Source: Podocnemis expansa (Eukaryota; Chordata; Testudines; Podocnemididae). Taken from it: DNA of 64,000 bases. Both the position numbers and the translations under genes were made by a program. The stretch spans positions 35,448,444-35,512,443 of the forward strand of contig ML681992.1 of assembly GCA_007922195.1 (NCBI GenBank), in the 5' to 3' direction. This document shows positions 12,829 through 22,006 of the stretch, one piece after another. The notes under the pieces were generated by a model that was given only the letters and a program-made list of their open reading frames with translations, searched no databases and had not been told where the DNA came from. How positions within the stretch are numbered: position 1 is the stretch's first letter; the number at the start of each line of letters is the position of its first letter.

Positions 12829-13985
12829 GGCCAGACATAAGAACATAAAACCAACCATGCTGGGTCAGACCAATGGTCAGTTTAGCCCAGCATCCTGTCG
12901 CAGACAGTGGCCAACAGCAGGCACTTCACAGGGAATGAACACAAGGAACTTTTGAATTATTTGTTCGCTATCATCAGAGAATTTGAAGGTTTAGCAATAC
13001 CATCCTAGAGAATAGTGTTGTGTGTGTCTCTGACCATCTTGGCAAATCATCATTCCTGGAACTATCCACCACATACTCATTTAATTCTTTTTAGAAACCT
13101 GTGATACTTTTGGCCTTCACAGCATCCCATGGCAGCGAATAAAACAGGTTAAATTTGTGTTGTGGGAAGAAGTACTTTCTTGTTTGTTCTAAGGCTACAT
13201 ACAGCCTACTAATTTATCAGGTGACATGTACTTCCTGTGTTATGTTAAGGGCTACTTCCTTATTCACTTTCTCCATGCTATTCATGATATTGTAGACTGC
13301 TGTCAGACCTACCCTTCATCATTGTTTTTTTCCAACATGAACAGTCCAAGTCCTTTTAATCTCCCCTCCTATGGAAACTGGTCCTTACCTCTATTCATTT
13401 TTGTTGCCCGTCTCTGTGCTTTCTAAAATTCTGATAAATCTTGTTTGAAAGGAGGAAACCAGAACTGCATGTGGTAGCCAAGATATAGGTGTACCATGGA
13501 TTTCTATAGTGGTATGATGACATTTTCTGTTTTACTCTCTATCCCTTTTGTAATGATTCATAACATTCTCTTTTTTGGGGGGGCACATTACTGCTGTGCA
13601 TTCGGCAGATGTTTTCAGTGGCTGTGTTGTCCAGTGCTGAGAGTTGGGTGCTGCATAGCCTAGCTAATTCAGGAGTTTGCAGGCCAGTACGACGCTCTAC
13701 AAGAACACCTGGCCCAGCATAGGGCAGCCCTGTTACAGCTCCAGGAAGCATCTAATGTTGTGGCACAAAGTCCTGTATTTGCCTAACAGTGAAGCGAGGC
13801 ATCCTGGCCTGTAATTGCCAGGACTGCCACTGGAGCCTTTTTTAAAAATAGGCATTACATTAGCTCTTCTGAAGTTATCCGGTACAGAGGCTAAATTCCC
13901 TGCTAGGTTATATACCACAGTTAATAGTTCATGTTTGATGCTAATTTTGTATTTGAGTTTTGTTGGAGCTGTTGGTTGAATACCA

Positions 13986-14525
13986 GGGCTGGAGTAAGGG
14001 GCCCCCAGTTGCCCACTTTCATGGCTCCCCCCCATGGCTCCTGGTGGTAGGCCGCTGTTGGGGAGACAGGGTGGCCACAGTGCTCCTGCCCTGCCCATAG
14101 GCCAGCTAGTCTGCCTTTGGGGTCGCAGCTGACTGGTATGTGGTGTGGTCTTTGGCATGGCCCTCCAGGACCCGAACTCTGTTGCCTGCCCTACTGGGAC
14201 ATCCTGCAGGGTGCCAGTGGGGCAAGCAACAGAGTTATGGTCTCTGAAGGGCTTGCCGGAGGCCACAGTGTGTACCAGCTGGCCCCACCCCTGAAGCACA
14301 GTGGAGACACACTGGCTCACCCTGCCCCACCCCCAGGGGCAGAACAGACAGTCCAGGGGCAGGGTGGGAATGCCACTGAGTGTAGCCTCTGGCCCTACGG
14401 TCCCAGTGTCCCTAGGTCCCCCTGGCCTGAGTGGGTTTGTGGGGGCTGGAACAATGCAGGGATCTTAGGGGCTGCAGCCTTTAGGCCTAAACCCAGAGCT
14501 GCAGCCCCTAAAGCCCCTGTATTGA
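13986..14525. repeat. GC-rich insertion inside the antisense LINE
   Basis: The LINE phrase 'gttggttgaatacca' stops at about 13985 and resumes at about 14525 with 'tctggtcctaactgac', so the roughly 540 GC-rich bases between are a later insertion. The insert has 'gggctggagtaagg', 'ccccacccccaggggcag' and 'ctgcagcccctaaagcccc'. Open frames on both strands (195 codons on -, 139 on +) reflect base composition; the C-terminal end of the minus frame is LINE reverse transcriptase. Confidence 0.55.
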
Positions 14526-15282
14526 TCTGGTCCTAACTGACTGACACCTCACTCAGATTTGCCATCTTAAAACAATGTTGTGTATAAGGATCTTGTCCAT
14601 CTCCTCTGCAGTGAAGACCATTCATTTAGCTTCTCTGCAATTGCCCCGTTTTCCCTGAGTAGTTCTTTAGCACCTTAATCATCCAGTGATCCCACTGACT
14701 GATTGGAAGGCTTCCTGCATGTGATGTACTTAAAACTTTTTTTTTTTTTTGGCTATTTTTTGTGTCCTTAGCTAGTTGCTCTTCTAATTATTTCTGGCCT
14801 GCCTTGTTATCCTTTTAAACTTGGCTTGGCAGCATTTATGTTCCTTTCTATTTTCTTCAGTAGGATTGAACTTCCAGTTTTTAAACAATGCTTTTTTTCC
14901 CCTGTAACCACCTCTTTTACTCTTCATTTAGCCCTGGTGGCTTTTGGTGGGGGCTGTGGATGTGTGATGGCGTTCTCTTATTATTCTGTTTTGTTTTTTA
15001 CTTGGGGTGTACATTTAGACTGAGTCTTTATTATCATATTTTAAAATTGTTTCAATGCAGTTTACAGGCATTTCATTCCTGTGACTGTTCCTTTTAGTTT
15101 TATTTAACTAGCTTTCTCAGTTCTGTATAGTTCTCCTTTTTGAAGTTAAATACTACTGTGGTGGCTTTCTTTGGTGTTTTCCCCCCTACAAGAATGTTAA
15201 ATTTAATTAAATTATGGTCACTATTATTGAGAAGTTCACCTATATTCAACGCTTAGGCCAGATCATGTGTGTCATTCAGGAC

Positions 15283-15936
15283 TACCGTATAGACTTGCAT
15301 ATAAGCTGAGATTTTTGTGCCTGAAAATCCCCTTTTAAAAGGGCACTTGGCTTATACATCGGTCAGAGATCAGAGAGCAGCCCCAACCTAGGAGTTTTAA
15401 ACCTCCCACCCTGTCTGTCTAGCCACCGAAGTGGCCATATTGTGTGCTTATCCTGGGCAGGGCTTAAAGTAAGGAGAGCAAGCCCCAGCCTGTGCCTAGC
15501 CACCAGAGTAGCCAGGTGAGGGGGCCCTGTGGGGGGGTATCAGCCTGGAGGAGCCAGCAGAAGGGCCCAGGGGATGGGAAGGGGGTTGAGACAGTGCAGA
15601 GAAGTGACAGCATGGTTGGGGATGGCCCGGGGAAGTGGCAGCATGATTGGGGATGGTGCAGGGAAGTGGTAGCATCGTCAGGGATGGCACGGGGAAGCAG
15701 CAGCATGGTCGGGGATGGCAGGGGGAGAAGTGGCAGTATGGTTGGGGGCTAGGGAGGATGTTGGGGAGTCCAGGGAAGCTGATGGCACGGGGGGGGGGGG
15801 GGGGGTTAGGGGCCTGGGGCTGCACAGGGAACACAGTTTACACACGGGTCATGCATTTTTGCTGGGTTTGGGGCTTAAAAATGGAGGGGGGGGTCTGCTT
15901 ATACACAGATTGGCTTATATGTGAATATATATGGTA
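15283..15936. mobile_element. TA-flanked non-autonomous DNA transposon with minisatellite core
   Basis: The left end 'taccgtatagacttgcata' plus 'taagctgag' and the right end 'cttatatgtgaatatatatg' plus 'gta' are imperfect inverted repeats. The element splits the antisense LINE between 'gtcattcaggac' and 'aatcaagaattgg'. TA at both borders fits a Tc1/mariner-type target duplication. The interior is GC-rich with a 30-bp minisatellite and a run of 17 G at 15789-15805. Confidence 0.65.
15594..15760 (+). repeat. Minisatellite, about 30-bp unit, about 5 copies
   Basis: Imperfect units of the form 'ggggaagtggcagcatg' plus 'gttggggatggc' repeat about five times inside the TA-flanked transposon. The frames open across it on both strands are repeat artefacts. 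Confidence 0.8.
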
Positions 15937-17689
15937 AATCAAGAATTGGCTTTTCCCCTTGTGGGTCCCTGTGCAAGCTGCTCCAAGAAGCAATAATTTT
16001 TTGGATCTAGAAATTTAATCTCTACATTCCTTCCAAAACTGACATAGTCCATATGAGGACAGTTGAAATCCCTCATTATTATTGTCTTTTCTGTCTTTAT
16101 AGCTTCTCTCATCTACCTGTGCATTTCACAGTCATAATTACCATTCAGACCAATGTCTGACAGTATATTCCTACTGCTGTATTCTTGTTGTTCAAGAATA
16201 GTATTTCTGTCCATAGAGATTCCATGTACAATTAAATTTGTTTAAAATTTTCACTTGACTATGTAATTTCTTTCATATGTAGTACCACTCCCACATCAAC
16301 ATGACCTACTCCATCATTCCTATTGTTTTGTACTCTGCTATTGCATCCCATTGATTATTCTTGTTCCACCAAATTTCTGTGACGCTTGTCACATCAATAA
16401 TCTCATTTTATATGAGGCACTCAAGCTCACTCATTTAGACTTCTAGCATTTGTGTATAAAAGCTTGTACATTTTGTCAATATTCAGTTACTTACCTTCAT
16501 GTGTTTCATTTAAATAGTGCTCTTTTACATTTGACTGGGCCTCACTTGCTCCTCCCTGTAGTACAGCAACTTCTTTCCTATTCTTTTTACCAGAATATAA
16601 TGTTCCCCTTTTGATATATTCATCCCCAAGTGACTTTTTCTGCCTAAACTGCATGCTCCTCCATATCTGTGGGCTTTTCTCCAGCTCTTAGTTTACAAAG
16701 TCTTTTCCACCCTTTTTTGATTTTAGAAGCCAGCCATCTGTCTGTTTTGGTTTTGAGGGAACTCCTCATTGAACTTCTTTCCCCAAAAGTTCCCCAAGTC
16801 TTGATAAAACTAAAGCCCATCTCCCTGCACTATTATCTCGCCCACGCATTGAGATTGTGCCCTTCTTTCTGGCCCTGTGCATAGAACTGGAAGCATTTCA
16901 GAGTATGGTGGCATGGAGGTCATGGACTTCAATCTCTTATTATAACATGGAGCTGGAATTTGACCTCCACGACTTCTCTCCTACCTTTTTCTATGTCACT
17001 GGTACCTACATGTACCATGACCACTGGCTCTTCTCTAGGACTGCACAAAAGTCTACCTAGATGATTCATGAGACCTGCAACCTTCATACCCAAAAAAACA
17101 ACTTACCATGTGGTTCTCCTGATCATCACAAACTTATTTAGATTTCTAATAATTGACTCTCCCATTGCTATTTCCTGAGTTTTCCCAATGACTGGTGTCT
17201 CCCCACTCAAGAGTGGTATCCTCAATTAAAGAAGATATCCTGACATGATCTGGAAGGGGGGCTCAACTATGGTATTGTTTCCCACTCCTCCGGTTTAATG
17301 GTCTTCTTCCCTGAGACTCTCATCCTCTTTAATAACATAGAGGGCTGCTGGACTTGGTGTGGGGCCATCCTGTTGAGTCGTGGAAGGTCTCATCTGTTTA
17401 CCTCTGTCTCTCTTAGTGACTACATTTCAACCATTCTGGCCTTAAGAGCCCATACTGGGTCTCTGAGAGCCATGAGTGGCTAATATCATAGGCACACCTC
17501 TGTCATCTGCCCACAAGGCAGATAATTGGACCAAATCTGACCAAGTTTGAATGGGTAGCATTTTGACCTGGTGTGTGGGCTCACAGCATTGCAGCTGATT
17601 TTTTTCCTGGTTGTTGGGGCCCCCGTTGAGCTGGGTGGGCCCTGTAAAAGTGCCCTGAGCACACACTGGTTAATCCAAACCTACAGGAA

Positions 17690-17826
17690 ACAGAGGATGG
17701 ATAACTTGATGATTACCGGTTCAGTTCATTCCCTCTGAGATACCTGGCATTGTCTTTTGACAGACGACAGGCTACAGGACTATATGGAGCATTGGTCTGC
17801 TCTAGTTTGGCCGTTCTTATGTTCAA
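17690..17826 (+). mobile_element. CR1/L3-type LINE 3' end
   Basis: 'attccctctgagatacctgg', 'cagacgacaggctacagg', 'gagcattggtctgctctag' and 'tggccgttcttatgttc' form a sense-strand LINE terminus. It lies just beyond the 5' side of the antisense LINE, in opposite orientation. The stretch 17480-17690 between them is unassigned. Confidence 0.7.
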
Positions 17827-19511
17827 GCCTGAGCCTCAGGTGAGAAAGCAGACTAAATGCAAGAAGTGAGACCCGGCTGGGATCCATTCCCTACTTTCAC
17901 TTGAGGAAAATATCCCCTCCTCTCATCATATTCACATTCTTCTAGACCCTTTGTAGTGAAAATTCATGAAGCCAGGGAAAACCCTGGTGATGAAACTAAA
18001 AGAAATGTCGTGAATGGAGCTTTCTGTATTCACATTTTTCTGATTAAAATCAGGAATTTTTGTAACCCTTTCTTCCTCCTTCTCTCCTCACTGTCAGACA
18101 CCTGCACTCATGCTGTGATGTGTGTTGTGTATGTTCTTATTCCTTCCAATCTGTTCAATAGGTTTTGGAGTAGGATATCTGTATTCAGAGGTTTAATGTT
18201 AATTGGTAGGATGGGAATGTGATATATGCATAATATCTAATCACTACTCACATAGAAGGATAGGAAACCAACCTGCAAAATACAGTTTGGAAAACAGCTC
18301 CAACCTAAACAATTTTGTTTTGTAAGTTAAAGATAAATTAAGCAAGGAAGAATATACCTTATCTGTTGATAGCAACAAATAATAAAATTTGCATCACATT
18401 TGAAAAGAACTTGCTAGCCCTATTGCAGGAATGGCTTAACTTTTCTTTAAAGGGAATGTGTGGGTTGGAGTTGGGGGGAAGGAAATTGATGATTTCACTG
18501 TCTTCAGAGGTGTCATGCTTCCTCAAAGCTCTACTTAGCACTTTTTTTTTTTTTTTAAAAAAAAAAAGGTTGCATTTGAATGGTACTGTGTGGCTCACAC
18601 TATTTCTATATGTACTTTCTTGGATGCTTAAGTGATGCAAGGTGAATACTGAACTCTTGTATTGAACTGAGTTGATGACAAAGCATAGTGGGTCTTTTTT
18701 AAGTCTTTACATAATTCTTAGCATTTTGAGTGACATTCAGAAATTTCTTATTTTGGTAGCAAAGAATTAGTAAGAAAAGTAAAACAGCATTCTGCTTCTA
18801 GAGCAGCCACTAGAGACTGTCTGAACTGAAAACTTACTGGCAAGAAACGGAGCTGTCCAGCACTGATTCAGGAAACAAAAAGTATTTGAAAAATAAATAA
18901 ACAAACACCTGTAACTAGAGTTTCCCTTAAAGTCAAAATAAGGAGACAGGAGAGACTGACCAACCCTTGGATGTGTGACCTACACTAAATTAATTTTTGC
19001 AGCGTCTAGTCAGTGTCATCTCCAAAATGTACTACTTTTGTTTATCGTTACATGGAAGCTATTTTCTGCCAGAGGAGCAGGAGGCACTTGCTTTTAGTAT
19101 ATCTTTATACGAACAACAAGGAGTTGTGCCCTCTACATCGTATATCTGAACACTATAGGTTAGTATTTATCCGCTTCAAATCAAAACCATGAAGCACACC
19201 CAGCAAGGCAGGTGAAAAAGCAAGAGGAAGCAGAGAGGACTCCTTGTTTCTTTTGCTGAACTAGCCTACCAGGACTACCCCTTTGGATCCAGGGAACCTG
19301 TGTTTCATCCCAAGCCCTCTGTTTGCTGACACAAAGCAGGTGGGGATTGATTCTTTGCTGTCACTCTCAATGCAAACCTGGAATAAGGTCACTGGAGTGG
19401 AGCCCTGGGGAAGCTTGGCCCTTCTGGGATACCCAATGGGGGCGGAGGTGAAACAGCTGCCCTAGCTCTGTCTTTTTTGGGGGAAAAGAAAAAGACAAAA
19501 AGAAAGAAAGG
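17827..19511. other. Intergenic; no gene recognised
   Basis: AT-rich, with only short chance frames. It contains a perfect T17A12 palindrome (18542-18570), listed separately. I see no repeat I can name in the rest. Confidence 0.5.
18542..18570. repeat. T17A12 homopolymer palindrome
   Basis: Seventeen T followed directly by twelve A. It can form a hairpin and may be prone to length errors in sequencing and replication. It might mark the joined tails of two retroelements, but no element flanks it that I can identify. Confidence 0.9.
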
Positions 19512-19703
19512 AAACCAAGGAGTCCTGTGGCACTTAAAGATGAACAGATTTATTTTTCACATGAGCTTTCTAGGGAGAAAATCCCACTTTGTCAGCTGTC
19601 CATTCTGTAAGTTCCCCCATCTTCACAGCATCTGATAAAGTGGGATTTTCTCCCCAGAAAGCTCATGTGAAAAATAAATCTGTTCATTTTTAAGTGCCAC
19701 AGG

Positions 19704-19890
19704 CAATGTTCCCTCTAATTACTCATAGACTGTGTGTGCAGACAATTTCTTTGTGTGCACAAAAACATTTCTTTGTGAGCACCAGTATTAGCACTATTGA
19801 ATTTTTTTGGGCGCACCTTATTTTGTTGTGTACGCCAGTTTCATGACCTGTGTGCATGTGCACACATGCACAGCTTAGAGGGAACAGTGG
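19704..19890. mobile_element. MITE with 'atgttccctcta' termini, copy 1
   Basis: Starts 'caatgttccctctaat' and ends with the inverted 'cttagagggaacagtgg'. The interior has 'tgtgtgcacaaaaac' and 'gagcaccagtattagcac'. It is flanked by CCACAGG on the left and CCACAGGAC on the right, a target-site duplication taken from the family A element it entered. Confidence 0.75.
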
Positions 19891-19900
19891 CCACAGGACC

Positions 19901-20252
19901 TATGTTCCCTCTAAGCTGTGTGCGTGTGCGCACGCACAGAGGTTGTGAAATGCATGCACACAACAAAATAAAGTGTGCCGCCAAAAATTCAACAGTGCTA
20001 ATATTTTTATGCTACTTTAAGAAGGTGATTTCAAGTAACATGTTTGAAATAAGGTTTTGCAATTTATAATATCATTTCCATCACCCAGATCAAAATAAAA
20101 TTTAGATATTATTTGCATCATATTCACTTCATTGCACTCACAAGTTTGACCATGCTCCCAGGAGTGTGCACAGATTTGCACACTGGCTCCAAAAATTTGC
20201 ACAAAAGACATTTTTTGCAGACATAGCCTATGAAAAATTAGAGGGAACATTG
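19901..20252. mobile_element. MITE with 'atgttccctcta' termini, copy 2
   Basis: Starts 'tatgttccctctaagctg' and ends 'attagagggaacattg'. It is flanked by CACAGGAC on both sides (19892-19899 and 20253-20260). It begins with a Z-DNA-prone alternating purine-pyrimidine segment ('tgtgcgtgtgcgcacgcaca', about 19919-19938). Copies 1 and 2 are neighbours separated only by the duplicated target. Confidence 0.75.
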
Positions 20253-20459
20253 CACAGGACTCCCCCCCCCCCCGGGCGGGGGGCTGCCTCGTTTTGTTTT
20301 TGGTTTTTTTTTAAAAGACTAACACAGCTGCTCGCCGGGGAACTGGGCAAGATTTTGTCCAGAAAGGTGATCCAGGGGCTTCTGCTCCTGCCAGCCAGGG
20401 GCAAGGGAGGCTGGCCTGGCTGAGCCTCCGGACACAGGGCAAGGGGAGAGGATGGATCT

Positions 20460-21425
20460 GAGGGTCAGGGCTAGAGCCCTGCAAATCCATGGATATCCGC
20501 AGATAGCCGCCTTATATCTGCATCTGCAGATACAACACGGATATCCACAGACCATTTCTTATGGATGCAGGTTGGATACGGATCCACGTACTTTTATCTG
20601 CACAGAGCTAGAGCCCTGCAAATATGTGGATACCTGCAAATATCCTCCTTATATTTGCATCCGCGGACACAACATGGATATCTTTGGATCATTTCTTGTG
20701 GATGCAGGATGGATACGGATCCCCGTATTTTTATCTGCAGAGCTAGAGCCCCGCAAATATGCAGATACTTGCAGATATCTGCCTTATATCTGCATCCGTG
20801 AACACAGCATGGATGTCTGTGGACCATTTCTTGCGGATGCAGGTTGGGTACGGATCCCGGTATTTTCATCTGCACAGCGCTAGAGCCCTGCAAATATGCG
20901 GATACCTGCTGATATCCTCCTTATATCCGCATCTGTGGACACAACACAAATATCTGTGGACCATTTCTTGTGGATGCAGGTTGGCTATGGATCCACGTAT
21001 TTTTGTCTGCACAGCGCTAGAGCCCTGTACATATGCGGATACCTGCAGATATCCACCTTGTAGCCCCATCTGTGGACACAACATGGATGTCTGTGGACCA
21101 TTTCTTGCGGATGCAGGTTGGATACGGATCCTGATATTTTTATCTGCACAGCGCTAGAGTCCTGCAAATATGTGGATACCTGCAGATATCCGCCTTATGT
21201 CCACATCCGTGGACACAACATGAATATCTGTGGACCATTTCTTGCGGATGCAGGTTGGATACGGATCCCGGTATTTTTATCCGCACAGCGCTAGAGCCCT
21301 GCAAACATGTGGATACCTGCAGGTATCCGCCTTATAATCAAACATCCAGGGACACAACACGGATCTCCGTGGACCATTTCTTGTGGATGCAGGTCTGATA
21401 GGGATCCACTTATTGTATCGGCGCA
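20460..21425 (+). repeat. Tandem array, seven units, period 137 bp
   Basis: The word 'ctagag' that opens each unit occurs at 20471, 20608, 20743, 20880, 21017, 21154 and 21291, giving spacings of 137, 135, 137, 137, 137 and 137. Each unit reads 'gccctgcaaatatg', 'ggatacctgcagatatcc', 'ggacacaacatgga', 'accatttcttgcggatgcag', 'gttggatacggatcc', 'tttttatctgcacagcg'. Most units keep the same landmarks, so the array is well preserved. Because 137 is not a multiple of 3, frames across it (up to 143 codons) shift at every unit and are not genes. It ends within a few hundred bases of the GUCY1A2 start codon. Confidence 0.95.
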
Positions 21426-21701
21426 GGGCTCTAAGTCGGGGCGCAGCCAGGGCGGCTCCCGCAGCCCTTGGGGGGTCCGCAGGGTCCCGGCCCCTGCATT
21501 TGGGGCGGGCAGGGCTGCTGCAGCCGGGAGAGGCAAGTCGCAGCCTCGCCCGGGCTGCGGAGATCGGTGGGGCCGGGGCTCCCAGCCCCACGTGCTTCCG
21601 GCGGGCGAGGCGGGGCGGGAGGCAGCGGCAGAGGCTGAGCCGAGCGGCGGCGGCAGCTGCTTTAAAGCGCCCAGCCCGGCGCGGAGCGGCGCGGCACAGC
21701 C

Positions 21702-21727
21702 GGGGCCGGGGCCGGGGCCGGGGCGGG
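21702..21727 (+). promoter_or_regulatory. G-quadruplex-type run in the GUCY1A2 leader
   Basis: Four G4 tracts separated by CC (21702-21705, 21708-21711, 21714-21717, 21720-21723) and a further GGG at 21725-21727. If transcribed, this lies 58-83 bases before the start codon and just ahead of the first upstream AUG. Tracts of this spacing can form a G-quadruplex in DNA or RNA. Confidence 0.6.
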
Positions 21728-21745
21728 CGGCGCGAAGCTCCAGCC

Positions 21746-21769
21746 ATGAGCCGCCCCCGCCACGTCTGA
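21746..21769 (+). other. Short upstream ORF (7 codons) in the GUCY1A2 leader
   Basis: ATG at 21746, with G at -3, opens a seven-codon frame (MSRPRHV) that stops with TGA at 21767-21769. The stop overlaps the next ATG (21769) in the arrangement TGATG. The main start codon lies 16 bases after the stop. This assumes transcription begins upstream of 21746. Confidence 0.55.
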
Positions 21770-22006
21770 TGCTCGGGCGGCAGCATGGCCCGGCGGAAGA
21801 TCTCCTCCGAGTCCTTCAGCTCGCTCGGCTCCGACTATGTGGAGACCAGCCCGGAGGAGGAGGGCGAGTGTCCGCTCTCCCGCCTCTGCTGGAACGGCAG
21901 CCGCAGCCCGCCCGGCCCCGTCGCCGCCGCCAGGAGGGCTCCGCGCCGCCGGCGGGTCAACCTGGACTCGCTCGGGGAGAGCATCAGCCGCCTGACGGCG
22001 CCCAGC
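21769..22006 (+). other. Second upstream AUG; frame overlapping the GUCY1A2 start
   Basis: The ATG at 21769 has C at -3 and +4, a weak context. Its frame differs from the main one and is open through exon 1. In the spliced order exon 1-exon 2 it would end at TGA 40351-40353, giving 94 codons. It therefore overlaps the whole N-terminal coding part and could only reduce main-frame initiation if used. The frame is GC-driven and I see no domain. Confidence 0.45.
21785..22006 (+). CDS. GUCY1A2: GUCY1A2 exon 1 (soluble guanylate cyclase alpha-2 subunit, N-terminus)
   Basis: Soluble guanylate cyclase is a cytoplasmic alpha/beta heterodimer that makes cGMP from GTP when nitric oxide binds the heme of the beta subunit; alpha-2 pairs with beta-1. 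This exon gives 74 residues, phase 0 at its end. It opens MARRKISSESFSSLGSDY, continues with an acidic ETSPEEEGECP and SRLCWNGSRSPPG, then RRRRVNLDSLGES and ISRLTAPS. These match the mammalian alpha-2 N-terminus almost residue for residue as I recall it. The start has A at -3 and G at +4, better than the two upstream ATGs. The alanine/proline-rich stretch of mammalian alpha-2 after SPPGP is nearly absent (only VAAARRAP). Donor: AGC|GTAGGT at 22007. A donor at GTAG|GTACC, 4 bases later, would break the frame with exon 2. Confidence 0.96.

Larger units (their letters stand above)
12832..17480 (-). mobile_element. L3/CR1-type LINE, antisense, decayed and interrupted
   Basis: The 3' end is at the left: 'aagaacataaaacca', 'tgctgggtcagaccaatgg' and 'agcccagcatcctgtc' are the reverse complement of a CR1/L3 terminus. 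Going right, phrases of the same LINE class follow in order: 'gtaccatggatttctatag', 'ttttgttgcccgtctctg', then near 13790-13890 a minus-strand fragment with the reverse-transcriptase words PIFKKGSSG and NYRP. After that come the upstream half (14540-17250) with 'caacttaccatgtggttctc' and 'atcatcacaaactt'. About 1 kb separates NYRP from the 3' end, so most of the reverse transcriptase is deleted. Later insertions sit at 13986-14525 and 15283-15936. The 5' limit near 17480 is approximate. Confidence 0.8.
19512..20333. mobile_element. PLE-type repeat (copy A2) split by two nested MITEs
   Basis: The left arm starts 'aaccaaggagtcctgtgg' and reads 'cacttaaagatgaacag', 'atttatttttcacatgagc', 'agaaaatcccactttgtcag'. 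A short centre is followed by the inverted right arm to 'taagtgccacagg' (19703). Two MITEs follow, and the family A outer arm resumes with 'cacaggactcc' (20253) and 'agactaacacagctgctc' (to 20333). The right-arm hammerhead-like core is at 19632-19667 but reads CTGATAA instead of CTGATGA. Confidence 0.75.

Noticed and set aside
13733..14320. 195-codon minus-strand frame as a host gene
   Set aside because: Its C-terminal part is LINE reverse transcriptase (PIFKKG, NYRP) and the rest is GC-rich insertion.
20452..21157. Overlapping open frames of 72-143 codons on both strands
   Set aside because: They lie in the 137-bp tandem array. The period is not a multiple of three, so the frames drift between units; both strands are equally open.
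21277..21786. 169-codon minus-strand frame over the CpG island
   Set aside because: Low-complexity Arg/Ala/Pro peptide typical of the antisense of a CpG island; no domain.
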